In this document: positions 25,557 through 34,318 of the stretch, piece after piece | How positions within the stretch are numbered: position 1 is the first letter of the stretch | Layout: each line of letters opens with the position of its first letter | Assembly: GCF_026236535.1 (NCBI RefSeq) | Contig: NZ_JAHTMW010000018.1 | Coordinates: 1 to 64,000, forward strand | DNA: 64,000 bases | Direction: 5' to 3' | Source of the DNA: Streptomyces sp. SKN60 | Lineage (GTDB): Bacteria > Actinomycetota > Actinomycetes > Streptomycetales > Streptomycetaceae | The notes under the pieces: generated by a model | What the model was told of the DNA's origin: nothing | What the model saw: only the letters and a program-made list of their open reading frames with translations | Databases searched by the model: none | Program-made: the position numbers and the translations under genes

Positions 25557-26621
25557 ATGGCGATGAGGGTGCAGTTGGACGCACGGGCTTGGAGCAGGTC
25601 GCGGTTTGCCACGTCTGCTGCCATGGAGGTTCTCGGCGTGCTGCGGCACCGCGGCCGGCATCCGGCCGCTCACGCACGGCGGTGGCATGCCCGTGCCCGA
25701 AGGGCACTCCCGCCGGCGCAGCTGGCGCTGCTGGAGGCTCTGGTGCCCGACGATCACAGCTACGCCCCGGATTTCCTGACGCCTGTGCCGCGCCACGGGG
25801 AGTCCATGCCGCAAGTGGCTGCCCGTATCGCGGCGACCCCCGGCGAGGAGGTCGACTACCAGCTCGACATCGCGATCCGTGGCCGGCGTGTGTGGCCCCA
25901 CGTCCTCGCGCTGCATCGCAACGAGGCAGCCTATGAACGGTGGCGGCGCCCGATGCCCCCGGCGCTTGCGAGGCTGGCGCGCGACGGCGGTGCCGCTGTG
26001 GCGACGGCTGCCGCCACAGCGATGGCGACCCTGTTCGAGTCCGTACTGGCACCGGACTGGCCACGAATCCGAGCGGTTCTGGATGCCGACATCAGCAATC
26101 GTGCCGACCAGATGGCCGCGCACGGCGCGGCGGCGGTACTCGACGATCTCGGCGAACGCATGCGCTGGACCGGCACCGAGCTCGTACTGGAACGCACCTA
26201 CTCCGGGATCATCGACTGGGCCGACGAAGGAGTGCTCTTCGTGCCGGCCACGACGCATGCCGGGCCTGTGCTGTTCGCTGCCGAACGTCCGCACACGCCC
26301 GTGCTGTTCTACCGGGCGCGCGGCATAGGCGCTCTCGCGGAGCGCCCCACGGGCGCGGACCGATCGGCCCTGACAGGACTCGTGGGCGCCACCAGAGCCG
26401 CGCTGCTGGCCACGCTCGACATGCCCGCGTCCACGCTCGAGTTGAGCCGGAAGACCGGCTGGAGCAACGCGACCGTCTCGTACCACCTCGGCATCCTGCT
26501 GCGATCAGGACTCGTCGATCGACACCGCCGAGGCCGCATCGTCCAGTACGTGAGAACCGACCTCGGGACGGCACTCACGACAACATCAACGGCGGAAGAG
26601 CACACCTCCCGTACCACGTAA
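25557..26621 (+). CDS. ArsR-type winged-helix regulator with large N-terminal domain
   Basis: 354 residues from ATG 25557 (an ATG two codons on is also possible). The winged helix is C-terminal: TRAALLATLDMPASTLELSR, NATVSYHLGILLRSGLVDRH and GRIVQYVRT. The first 250 residues form a DUF5937-like domain typical of these Streptomyces regulators, beginning MAMRVQLDARAWSRSRFATS. An inverted repeat lies upstream. It may autoregulate and control the divergent Tat-exported protein. Confidence 0.82.
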   Translation: MAMRVQLDARAWSRSRFATSAAMEVLGVLRHRGRHPAAHARRWHARARRALPPAQLALLEALVPDDHSYAPDFLTPVPRHGESMPQVAARIAATPGEEVDYQLDIAIRGRRVWPHVLALHRNEAAYERWRRPMPPALARLARDGGAAVATAAATAMATLFESVLAPDWPRIRAVLDADISNRADQMAAHGAAAVLDDLGERMRWTGTELVLERTYSGIIDWADEGVLFVPATTHAGPVLFAAERPHTPVLFYRARGIGALAERPTGADRSALTGLVGATRAALLATLDMPASTLELSRKTGWSNATVSYHLGILLRSGLVDRHRRGRIVQYVRTDLGTALTTTSTAEEHTSRTT

Positions 26622-26664
26622 TCTCCGACAATCTGCACCAACAGCGTGACAACACAGACCGCGA

Positions 26665-26684
26665 ACCACCGATCCAACGGTGGT
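26665..26684 (+). terminator. Short hairpin after the ArsR-type gene
   Basis: Arms ACCACCG (26665-26671) and CGGTGGT (26678-26684) with a 6-nt loop, 44 bp after the stop. Confidence 0.4.
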
Positions 26685-26826
26685 CAGCTCGGCCAGTACG
26701 GCTTTCCCTGCTTTGGCCCTGAGTCACCGGACCTGTCTGAACCGCTCCTGCCTGCGGCAGCCAGGCATGACGTCCGCTCAAACTCACTTCGGACGGGGCC
26801 GCCGTCTCCCGATCGCGCTCGCCTGG

Positions 26827-26854
26827 CGTCCATCCCCGCGGGCGCGGGGAGCAG
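26827..26854 (+). CRISPR. Isolated type I-E-like CRISPR repeat
   Basis: CCATCCCCGCGGGCGCGGGG and a GAGCAG end match the repeat pattern closely. No partner lies 58-61 bp away on either side. Confidence 0.5.
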
Positions 26855-26898
26855 CTCTGTCCCCGACCACGTCAACCTCTCCGCTCGCCGCCCGTGTT

Positions 26899-27084
26899 TC
26901 AGCAGGGGCCCTTGTCCTGGCCCGTGCCGCATACCGGTCCGGGGTCCTCGTAGATGAAGATCAGGAAGATGACGAAGGCCACCAAGGCGACCGATGTGCC
27001 GATACGCCAAAGCAATTCGATGCGCTTCCGCGCGCCCTCGTCGTGCTCGTGCTCAGCCTGATCGTCGCTGTCGTCGCTGCTCAT
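26899..27084 (-). CDS. Small single-pass membrane protein
   Basis: 61 residues: an acidic cytoplasmic head (MSSDDSDDQAEHEHDEGARK), one hydrophobic helix (IGTSVALVAFVIFLIFIY) and a short tail with two cysteines (PVCGTGQDKGPC). GGGGGAACC lies just before the ATG. Function unknown. Confidence 0.65.
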   Translation of the reverse strand: MSSDDSDDQAEHEHDEGARKRIELLWRIGTSVALVAFVIFLIFIYEDPGPVCGTGQDKGPC

Positions 27085-27527
27085 GGTTCCCCCTCGGATG
27101 AGTGCGGCCGTGGAATACCCCGAATGCGTGAGTGTCAACCACGTCAGCGCGCGGAGGGAGCGGTGCTGCAGGGCCAGGGCGGCTGCCGGTCGCGATGACG
27201 GTGGGTGCCGGGACCATCCCCGCGCGAGCGGGAAGCAGAACCGGATCCTCTCCCCCGTCGTCACCGGGTCGACAGCCCTCAGCTGCTCGTTCCGATGGCG
27301 TTCCGGGAGCTGCAGCCGCCGGCAAACGCCCGGGGGGCTGCACGCGGTCCTGGCCCTGTGGTGCCGGTGAGGGAGCACTTGGTTGAACAGCTGCCGTGTG
27401 AGCGGGAGACCACATCCTCACCCGACATGACAAATGGTGATTACGACATGACGGATCGTCAGCATCGTGGCCTACATTGGTCGGTCGCGCCAATCACGCG
27501 CGGTGACGTGGGGAGGGGACTGCGGCC
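27085..27527. other. Intergenic region with one CRISPR-like repeat
   Basis: No convincing gene on either strand. The repeat lies at 27211-27238. An AT-richer stretch at 27425-27475 is a likely promoter for the nuclease operon. Confidence 0.45.
27211..27238 (+). CRISPR. Isolated type I-E-like CRISPR repeat
   Basis: GGACCATCCCCGCGCGAGCG followed by GGAAGCAG; near-perfect to the window consensus, single copy. Confidence 0.5.
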
Positions 27528-27893
27528 TTGCCGTTCATCGAGGGGTATACGAAGCGGGACGGAACGGTGGTCCGGCGTCATTGGCGGGCGCCGGCAGGAA
27601 CGCGCCGGGAGACGGCACTCGCCTTCGGCATCGTGGCGGCGGTGCTCGTGCTCGGAGGCTCAGGTCCGTCAGCGGGTGGGAGCGGGGCCGGTGCGGAGCG
27701 GTTGCCGGCGCCGCGGTCCTCATCCGCGGTGACGCACCCGGTCAAGTGGCCGGGCTGGGAGCAGCCGACGCCCCGCCCGGCTCCGGCCGTGTCGTATCCG
27801 ATCCGGTGGCCTCGATGGGAGAGGTCGGCCCCGAAGCCCGCGCCGACGGTGTCGTACCCGATCAAGTGGGAGCGGAACGGAGCCGGGAGGTGA
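27528..27893 (+). CDS. Proline-rich membrane protein, partner of the Mrr-like nuclease
   Basis: 121 residues from a TTG start with GGGGAGGGG upstream. A basic head (EGYTKRDGTVVRRHWRAP) precedes one hydrophobic helix (ETALAFGIVAAVLVLGG). The tail holds imperfect repeats of about 22 residues: HPVKWPGWEQPTPRPAPAV, YPIRWPRWERSAPKPAPTV, YPIKWERNG. Its stop overlaps the next GTG by 4 bp, so the two are translationally coupled. No known family is evident. The Trp/Pro repeats suggest a surface or wall contact. Confidence 0.7.
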   Translation: MPFIEGYTKRDGTVVRRHWRAPAGTRRETALAFGIVAAVLVLGGSGPSAGGSGAGAERLPAPRSSSAVTHPVKWPGWEQPTPRPAPAVSYPIRWPRWERSAPKPAPTVSYPIKWERNGAGR

Positions 27894-28588
27894 GCCGCCG
27901 CCCGCCCGCGAGACGTCGCCCGGCCCGGCGACGGTCGAGGAGGGCATCCGGTGGTGGGCAGCTGGTCCTCTTCGGTGGCGGCCTGGTGATCCTATGGGCC
28001 GTGGTCATGAGCATCGCGAGATTCCTCGCCGCCAATCCGGTGATCCTGGTCGTCCTGGTGCTCGCGGTCGTCGGCTCGTCGGCGGCCTGGACGGTGAAAC
28101 GGCAGCGGGCGGCGCAATGGGCTCGAGTGAGGGCGCAGGGGCTGCGGTATGCGCTCACGCAGCTCGACGCGCTGCACCACAGGCAGTTCGAATACGCGGT
28201 TCGGGACCTGATGCGGCGTGACGGGTGTGTGGATGCCGTACAGGTCGGCGGCGCCGGTGACAACGGCGCGGACGTGAAGGCCACCGACCCGTACGGGCGG
28301 AGGTGGGTCATCCAGTGCAAGCACCGCCGGGCGGGACTGTCCGGGGCCTCGGTGGGCACGCCTGACCTGCAGGTTCTCAACGGCACCGGTCGGCCGGTGC
28401 ACAAGGGTGACGTCGTCGTACTCGTCACCAACGGCAAGTTCTCCAAGCCCGCGCTCGAGTTCGCGCGCTCCCAGCGGTTGCACCTCGTCGACCGGACCGT
28501 CCTGGGTGAGTGGGCGAGCGGCTCCCGTCCCCTGTGGGAACTGCTGCGAGCCGTACCCCCGCCTCGGCGGCCGACGTCCTCGTCGTGA
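27890..28588 (+). CDS. Membrane-anchored Mrr-like restriction endonuclease
   Basis: 232 residues from GTG 27890. A very basic N-terminus (RRPPARRRPARRRSRR) leads into two hydrophobic helices (QLVLFGGGLVILWAVVM, NPVILVVLVLAVVGSS). The Mrr catalytic domain follows: LHHRQFEYAVRDLMRRDG, VGGAGDNGADVKATDP (Asp) and RRWVIQCKHR (Q-x-K). The family cuts modified or foreign DNA. Two membrane helices place the nuclease at the membrane, where it could meet incoming DNA; that role is inference. Coupled to the repeat protein upstream. Confidence 0.83.
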   Translation: MSRRPPARRRPARRRSRRASGGGQLVLFGGGLVILWAVVMSIARFLAANPVILVVLVLAVVGSSAAWTVKRQRAAQWARVRAQGLRYALTQLDALHHRQFEYAVRDLMRRDGCVDAVQVGGAGDNGADVKATDPYGRRWVIQCKHRRAGLSGASVGTPDLQVLNGTGRPVHKGDVVVLVTNGKFSKPALEFARSQRLHLVDRTVLGEWASGSRPLWELLRAVPPPRRPTSSS

Positions 28589-28637
28589 CCGACAGAACCC
28601 GCCCGCCAAGGTGAGCGGCAGGGGAGGGCAGATGAGG

Positions 28638-29531
28638 CTACGAAGGGTTCGCCGGTGCACTCACCGCTTCCAGTAGGGCGGTGACTGTCTCGTTGTACGG
28701 GGTCGGGATGCCGAGGCGGGCGCCGGCGCGGACCACTGCGCCGTTGCGGGCGTCGTACTCCATCTGGCGGCCGGCCAGGCGGTCCCAGAGCATGCTGCTG
28801 CCGGACTCGGGCGGCATCGACCGGAGACGGGTGAGGACCTGGTCGGCGAGGTCGGCGGGGAGGCGGGCGCCCGAGGCCAGGGCAACCTGGCGGGCCTCCT
28901 CCACCAGGGCACGGCCGAGTTGGGCGATGCGGGGGTGGGCGAAGACCGGCATGCGGTGCATCGTCAGGGCGGTGACGGCGCCGTTCGCGGCGTTCAGGCA
29001 CAGTTTCGCCCAGGCCGCGGTGACGAAGTCGTCGACCGGCGTGACCTCGATACCGCTGCCCTGGCACAGGGCCGCGAAGTCGGCGCCGTCCTCGTCCCCC
29101 GGGACGGTGAGCCGTGGTGGGCCGAACAGCCGTGCCTGACCGCGGCGTTGCGACTCGGCCGAGATCTCGACCACGGCCGGAACGATGCGGGCGGGGCCGG
29201 CGAGGGGGGCGACGCGTTCGCGGTGTTCCACGCCGTTCTGGAGCACCGCGACCCGGGTGGTCGGGCCGCACAGGCGGCTGAGCCAGGGGGCCGCTGCGGG
29301 GGTCTGATAGGCCTTGGTCGCCAGTACGACCCATTCCACGGGCGACAGTTCGGCGGGGTCGGTGACTTCGGGGACGGACGTCTCCAGGGCCGACCCGTCG
29401 GGCCGTTCGATGCGCAGCCCGCCCAGCGGTGAACGTACGCAGGCGGTCACGTCCAGCCGCCCGGTCGACATCAGACCCGCGGCCACGACGCCGCCCACCG
29501 CTCCCACGCCCACTACCGCAACTCGCGTCAT
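28638..29531 (-). CDS. 2-dehydropantoate 2-reductase-like (ApbA/PanE) protein
   Basis: 297 residues from ATG 29531 (a GTG two codons upstream is possible). TRVAVVGVGAVGGVVAAGLM is the NADP-binding GxGxxG segment. The ketopantoate reductase family pattern continues with VVLATKAYQTPA (Lys), AVLQNGVEHRE, AAWAKLCLNAANGAVTALT (Lys and Asn) and the C-terminal helix bundle. It may make pantoate for coenzyme A or act on another 2-keto acid. It is alone and divergent from the amylase gene. Confidence 0.85.
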   Translation of the reverse strand: MTRVAVVGVGAVGGVVAAGLMSTGRLDVTACVRSPLGGLRIERPDGSALETSVPEVTDPAELSPVEWVVLATKAYQTPAAAPWLSRLCGPTTRVAVLQNGVEHRERVAPLAGPARIVPAVVEISAESQRRGQARLFGPPRLTVPGDEDGADFAALCQGSGIEVTPVDDFVTAAWAKLCLNAANGAVTALTMHRMPVFAHPRIAQLGRALVEEARQVALASGARLPADLADQVLTRLRSMPPESGSSMLWDRLAGRQMEYDARNGAVVRAGARLGIPTPYNETVTALLEAVSAPANPS

Positions 29532-29539
29532 GTCCACCC

Positions 29540-29692
29540 ACCCACCCTAAGGGCTTTACCTCCAGTCACCGGGGCGGTAACTTCCGCCCGACGCAAGAGA
29601 TTTCAGAAATTTTCCGATCGTGTTTCCAACGGGCTGGTCCCCATCCCCAACCAACCAGCCCGCAGGGAGCGCGCCTCCGCCTGGAGAATCCG
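29540..29692. promoter_or_regulatory. Amylase upstream region
   Basis: An AT-rich patch at 29590-29625 contains the palindrome ATTTCAGAAAT (29600-29610) after CGCAAGAG. Streptomyces amylase promoters carry CTTGCAG-type MalR sites; the match here is only partial. Confidence 0.35.
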
Positions 29693-32683
29693 ATGAGCCG
29701 CACTCCCCTTCCGCCGGCTGCGCGTCCGGTGGCCGTGCTGGCCGTGGCCGCCGGCCTGTTCGGCCTGCTCGCCGCGCCGCCCGGCGAACCCTCACCCCGT
29801 ACGGCCCCCACCGCGGCCGTCGCGGAGAACACCGCGACGGTCTTCTACTGGACGCGGACGAAGAACTGGGCCGCCTACAACCTGCATTACGCCCCCGACG
29901 GCGGCTCCTGGACCACGGTGCCCGGCGTCGCCATGGAACCCGCCTGTACGGACTGGGTGAGGAAGACCGTCAGCCTCGGCTCGGCCGCCGGACTGAAGGC
30001 CACGTTCAACAACGGCAGCGGCACCTGGGACAACAACGGCGGCCAGGACTACGCCCTGGGGACCGGGAACATCACCGTCAAGGACGGCGTCGTCGCCCAC
30101 TCCGACCCCTGCGCGGACACCACGCCCGCCCCCACCCCCACGCCCGCCGCGAAGGCGACCGTCTACTACTCCACCGAGGCCCTCGGCTGGTCCACCGCCA
30201 ACATCCACTACCAGCCCGCCGGCGGCGCCTGGACCGCCGTACCGGGCCTCGGCATGCAGGCCGCCTGCGCCGGCTGGTGGAAGCGGGAGATCGACCTGGG
30301 GACGGCCGCCTCGCTCAAGGCCGCCTTCAACAACGGCAACGGCACCTGGGACAACAACGGCGGCTCCGACTACACCATCGGCACGGGCGTCTCCACCGTG
30401 CGCAACCGGGTGGTGACGGCGGACGCCGCCGACCCCTGCGCCGCCGCACCGCCCGACACCCAGGCACCGACCGCCCCGGCCCGGGTGACCGCCGCCGCCG
30501 ACGGAGTCTCCGTACTGCTCGGCTGGGACCCCGCCACCGACGACCGGGGCGTCACCGCGTACCAGGTCACCCGGACCGGCGGCAGCGGCGGCACGGTCGT
30601 GACCGATGTCGGCTCCACCGTGTACACCGACACCGGGCTCGTCGAACGCACCTTGTACACCTACACGGTGAAGGCCGTGGACGCCGCCGGGAACGTCTCC
30701 CCCGCCTCCGCCCCGGTGACCGCCACCACCGGCGACAAGCCCGCCACGCCCGCCCCCGGGAAGCCGCTGGGCACCGACCCGCGCAAGGACCCGATCTACT
30801 TCGTCCTCACCGCCCGCTTCAACGACGGCGACCCGTCGAACAACCGGGGCGGCAGCCAGCACGTGAAGTCGGGCAACGCCGCCCACGACGACCCCATGTT
30901 CCGCGGCGACTTCAAGGGCCTCATCCAGAAGCTGGACTACGTCAAGGGCCTCGGCTTCTCGGCGATATGGATCACGCCGGTGGTCCTCAGCCGCTCGGAC
31001 TACGACTACCACGGCTATCACGGCTGGGACTTCTACAAGGTCGACCCGCGCCTGGAGTCCGCCGGCGCCTCCTACCAGGACCTCATCGACGCGGCCCACG
31101 CCAAGGGCATGAAGATCTACCAGGACGTCGTCTACAACCACTCCTCCCGCTGGGGCGCCAAGGGCCTGTTCGTGCCGACCGTGTACGGCGTGCGGGACAG
31201 CCAGTGGAGCTGGTACTACGACGAGCAGCAGCCGGGTTTCGAGTACGACGGCCTGACCATCGACGCCAAGACCGGCAAGTCGTACTACAACGGCGACCTG
31301 TGGTCGACCGCCGAGCCGGCCGGCAACACCTGCGTGAACTGGGGCAAGCCGACCGGCGGCCGGAGCGCCGAGGGCTACACCCTCTACAACTGCCAGTGGC
31401 CGAGCCCCACTTCGGGCATGTTCCCGGCGGATCTCTACCACCGGTGCTGGATCGGCAACTGGGAGGGCGAGGACGCCCGCTCCTGCTGGCTGCACGAGGA
31501 CCTTGCGGACTTCAACACCGAGAACCCGGCCGTCCAGAACTACCTGATCGGCGCGTACGACAAGTACATCGACATGGGAGTCGACGGCTTCCGCGTCGAC
31601 ACGGCCGTGCACATCCCCCGCACCACCTGGAACCGCCGCTTCCTGCCGGCCATCCAGGAGCGGGTCACCCAGCGCCACGGCGCCGAGGCGGCCGCGAACT
31701 TCTTCGTCTTCGGGGAGGTCGCCGCCTTCGTCAACGACAAGTGGAACCGCGGCTCGGTCAACCACTCGGCGCAGTTCTACACCTGGAAGGAGCGCAAGGA
31801 GTACGACGCCGACGACGCCAGGGCGAGCCTGGAGATGTACGCCTACGAGCAGGGGCTCGGCCCGGCCGGACAGCCCACCTCCACCAACGCCTTCCTGAAC
31901 GGCAACAGCTACCACGCGCCCGACCACAGCCGGTTCTCCGGCATGAACGTCATCGACATGCGCATGCACATGAACTTCGGTGACGCGCAGAACGCCTTCT
32001 CCAACGGCAAGGACTCCGACGACAGTTACAACGACGCCACCTACAACGTCGTCTACGTCGACAGCCACGACTACGGCCCCAACAAGTCGAGCGAACGGTA
32101 CGCGGGCGGCACCGACGCCTGGGCCGAGAACATGTCCCTGATGTGGACCTTCCGCGGCATCCCGACGCTGTACTACGGCTCCGAGATCGAGTTCCAGAAG
32201 GGCAGGAAGATCGACTGCGGGCCGACCTGCCCCCTCGCCGACACCGGCCGCGCCTACTTCGGCGACCACGTCGCCGGCTCCGTCACGGCCTCCGACTTCT
32301 CCCAGGTCTCCGCGGCGAGCGGCCAGGTCGCGACCACCCTCCAGCAGCCCCTGGTGCGGCACGTGCAGCGGCTCAACCAGATCCGCCGCGCCGTCCCCGC
32401 GCTACAGACGGGCCAGTACTCGACCGATGGCGTCTCGGGCGGCTTGGCGTTCAAGCGGCGCTACACCAGCGGCTCGACGGACAGCTTCGCGCTCGTCACG
32501 GTCTCGGGCGGCGCCACCTTCGCGGGCGTCCCGAACGGCACGTACACCGACGCCGTCACCGGCGACGTCCGCACCGTCACGAACGGCAGTCTCACCGTGG
32601 CCGCGCCCGGCAAGGGCAACCTGCGGGTGTACGTCCTGAACGGCCCCGGCAGGATCGGCACGGCCGGACCGTACCTCAAGTGA
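29693..32683 (+). CDS. Secreted alpha-amylase, GH13, with two starch-binding modules
   Basis: 996 residues with a signal peptide (about 1-40). Two tandem CBM25/26-type modules (about 47-135 and 150-243) each end in FNNGxGTWDNNGG followed by DY. A fibronectin III domain follows (about 255-345), then the GH13 catalytic domain from about 362. Catalytic elements: GFRVDTAVHIP (nucleophile Asp near 634), FFVFGEVAAF (Glu near 673) and YVDSHDYGPN (His-Asp near 789). The enzyme cleaves alpha-1,4 bonds in starch outside the cell. CTGGAG precedes the ATG. Followed by a 16-bp terminator. Confidence 0.93.
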   Translation: MSRTPLPPAARPVAVLAVAAGLFGLLAAPPGEPSPRTAPTAAVAENTATVFYWTRTKNWAAYNLHYAPDGGSWTTVPGVAMEPACTDWVRKTVSLGSAAGLKATFNNGSGTWDNNGGQDYALGTGNITVKDGVVAHSDPCADTTPAPTPTPAAKATVYYSTEALGWSTANIHYQPAGGAWTAVPGLGMQAACAGWWKREIDLGTAASLKAAFNNGNGTWDNNGGSDYTIGTGVSTVRNRVVTADAADPCAAAPPDTQAPTAPARVTAAADGVSVLLGWDPATDDRGVTAYQVTRTGGSGGTVVTDVGSTVYTDTGLVERTLYTYTVKAVDAAGNVSPASAPVTATTGDKPATPAPGKPLGTDPRKDPIYFVLTARFNDGDPSNNRGGSQHVKSGNAAHDDPMFRGDFKGLIQKLDYVKGLGFSAIWITPVVLSRSDYDYHGYHGWDFYKVDPRLESAGASYQDLIDAAHAKGMKIYQDVVYNHSSRWGAKGLFVPTVYGVRDSQWSWYYDEQQPGFEYDGLTIDAKTGKSYYNGDLWSTAEPAGNTCVNWGKPTGGRSAEGYTLYNCQWPSPTSGMFPADLYHRCWIGNWEGEDARSCWLHEDLADFNTENPAVQNYLIGAYDKYIDMGVDGFRVDTAVHIPRTTWNRRFLPAIQERVTQRHGAEAAANFFVFGEVAAFVNDKWNRGSVNHSAQFYTWKERKEYDADDARASLEMYAYEQGLGPAGQPTSTNAFLNGNSYHAPDHSRFSGMNVIDMRMHMNFGDAQNAFSNGKDSDDSYNDATYNVVYVDSHDYGPNKSSERYAGGTDAWAENMSLMWTFRGIPTLYYGSEIEFQKGRKIDCGPTCPLADTGRAYFGDHVAGSVTASDFSQVSAASGQVATTLQQPLVRHVQRLNQIRRAVPALQTGQYSTDGVSGGLAFKRRYTSGSTDSFALVTVSGGATFAGVPNGTYTDAVTGDVRTVTNGSLTVAAPGKGNLRVYVLNGPGRIGTAGPYLK

Positions 32684-32688
32684 CGGGT

Positions 32689-32725
32689 GGCCGTACGGGG
32701 CGGGCCTCGCCCGCCCCGTACGGCC
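32689..32725. terminator. 16-bp perfect hairpin between amylase and protease
   Basis: Arms 32689-32704 and 32710-32725 are fully complementary with a 5-nt loop. It lies between convergent genes. Confidence 0.75.
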
Positions 32726-32752
32726 GGACCGGATCCGGTCCTCGCCCGCTCG

Positions 32753-33991
32753 TCAGGGGGCGAGAGCGAGCGCGAACCGGTCGAAGATGTCCAGCACTTC
32801 GATCCAGCCGATGTCGCTGCTGCAGACCTTCTCCCCGTCGATGATCGTGCAGCCGAACCCGGCGACGACCATCCCGTTGAGCTGCCGGGAGTTCGGGTCG
32901 TTGATCGTGATCACGGGGCCGCCGCTGTCGCCGGTCCGCGCGACGACGCCGCCGTTGTGCGGGACGCCGGCGCTGCCGAAGATGTGGGCGCCTTCGGTGA
33001 CCCAGGTGGCGTCGCCGGAGTGGGTCGTCCGGATGTTGCAGACGACCTTGGATCCGTAGCCGAGCTGGCAGACGAAGTCGCCCACCGCGACGTTGCGCAC
33101 GCTGTTGAGCCGGCGGGTGTAGCCCTGCGCGTCGGTGCCGTCCCAGGTATAAGGACTCGTTCCGGTCTCGATGAACGCCGAGTCGAGATCGGCGATCTCG
33201 GCCCCGACCGGGCCGACGCGGTTGCCGCCGGCCGTGAACACGACCTCACCCTGGCCGTAGCAGTGACCGGCCGTGACGAGCCAGCGGCGGCTGTCCACGG
33301 TGCTGACGGCCGGGATGCCGCTGGTGCAGTGCGCGCGCGAACCCGTCGCGGGCCCGAGCGCCGCCCCCGCGTAGAACGGCGAGGTGTCGTCCCACCGGCC
33401 GCTCAGCGGCACCATCGCAGGCGACTGCCGGACCCGGACCGGCGTGGCCCCGGCCTGCGTGAGCTGCTTCGCGACGGCGGGCCGGGCGAGGTACTCCCGC
33501 GCGGCCTTCGCGTCGTCCACGCCGAGGTCGATCGCGCCGCCGTCGACCGTGCTGCTCGCCATCTCGACCTTGAAGGGCAGGTCCTTGCGGCTGACGAGCG
33601 CCGTCATCTCCTTCCTGAGCTGCTGCCGGGACTTCGCGCTCCGGCGTACGTGCAGCAGCTCCGTGTCGGCCTTCGGGTTCACCTCGCGCACGGCGTCGAC
33701 GAAGGCGGCGCGGCGCCCCGGGTCGGTGAGGTAGAGGTTGACCGACCGGTAGTCCGGTGCCATCTCCACCTGGGTGTACACATCCGCCTGCGCGCCGCGT
33801 CCGGCCCGGGCGGCGGCATCGGCCACCACCCGCAGCGGTTCCAGCACCTCGCCCTGTTGCTCCGGTGTCATCGCGGCGACGACGTCGGCGGACAGCGGTT
33901 CGGGTGCCCCGGCCTCGGCGGAGGCCGCCATGAGCGGCAGGACGGCGAGCGCCGCGGCGAGCACGACGGGGCGCCACACAGCCTTCTTCAT
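32753..33991 (-). CDS. Secreted S1-family serine protease (alpha-lytic type)
   Basis: 412 residues: signal peptide (about 1-27), a propeptide of about 180 residues with LRKEMTALVSRKDLPFKVEM, then a trypsin-like domain. The triad is visible: WLVTAGHCYG (His near 240), EIADLDSAFIE (Asp near 266) and ARTGDSGGPVITIND (Ser near 354). Cysteine pairs fit disulfides. Such enzymes are made as zymogens that fold with their own propeptide. It faces the amylase gene. Confidence 0.92.
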   Translation of the reverse strand: MKKAVWRPVVLAAALAVLPLMAASAEAGAPEPLSADVVAAMTPEQQGEVLEPLRVVADAAARAGRGAQADVYTQVEMAPDYRSVNLYLTDPGRRAAFVDAVREVNPKADTELLHVRRSAKSRQQLRKEMTALVSRKDLPFKVEMASSTVDGGAIDLGVDDAKAAREYLARPAVAKQLTQAGATPVRVRQSPAMVPLSGRWDDTSPFYAGAALGPATGSRAHCTSGIPAVSTVDSRRWLVTAGHCYGQGEVVFTAGGNRVGPVGAEIADLDSAFIETGTSPYTWDGTDAQGYTRRLNSVRNVAVGDFVCQLGYGSKVVCNIRTTHSGDATWVTEGAHIFGSAGVPHNGGVVARTGDSGGPVITINDPNSRQLNGMVVAGFGCTIIDGEKVCSSDIGWIEVLDIFDRFALALAP

Positions 33992-34095
33992 CGATCTCTC
34001 TCCTGGTTACGGAGCGGATACGACATGACGGAGCGTGACGCTAGGGGTGGGCGCGGGACGCGACAAGGAGACGCGACGGACGAACGGCACCGCGT

Positions 34096-34245
34096 GTGAC
34101 CGTCGCGGGCGGCGCGCGGGTGTGCGCGGAGCTCGGAAGGGGCGCGCGGCTGCTCACCGGCCTGCTCGAGGGCGGACACGTCAAGGTGCGCGACATGACG
34201 GACCAGCAGTCGTGGCCGACTGGCGGCACGGATCACCCGGTCTAG
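34096..34245 (+). CDS. Possible small protein
   Basis: A 49-codon frame from a GTG reads TVAGGARVCAELGRGARLLT then LLEGGHVKVRDMTDQQSWP and HPV. Composition looks natural and the frame has no Arg/Pro bias, but no strong ribosome site is visible. It lies just upstream of the FAD oxidoreductase. It could be a fragment. Confidence 0.3.
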   Translation: MTVAGGARVCAELGRGARLLTGLLEGGHVKVRDMTDQQSWPTGGTDHPV

Positions 34246-34318
34246 GATGTGCGGTCCCTGCACCCGCCGCGGCCGGCGCCCCCTCCGCCGCGGCACCCAC
34301 AGATCTGGACACCGCGTC

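Noticed and set aside
27053..27493. 146-codon reverse frame before the nuclease operon
   Set aside because: Pro/Ala/Ser-rich with no start signal; spans a CRISPR-like repeat.
29792..32362. 856-codon reverse frame opposite the amylase
   Set aside because: Val/Gly/Arg-rich antisense frame caused by high GC third positions; the + strand encodes clear CBM and GH13 domains.
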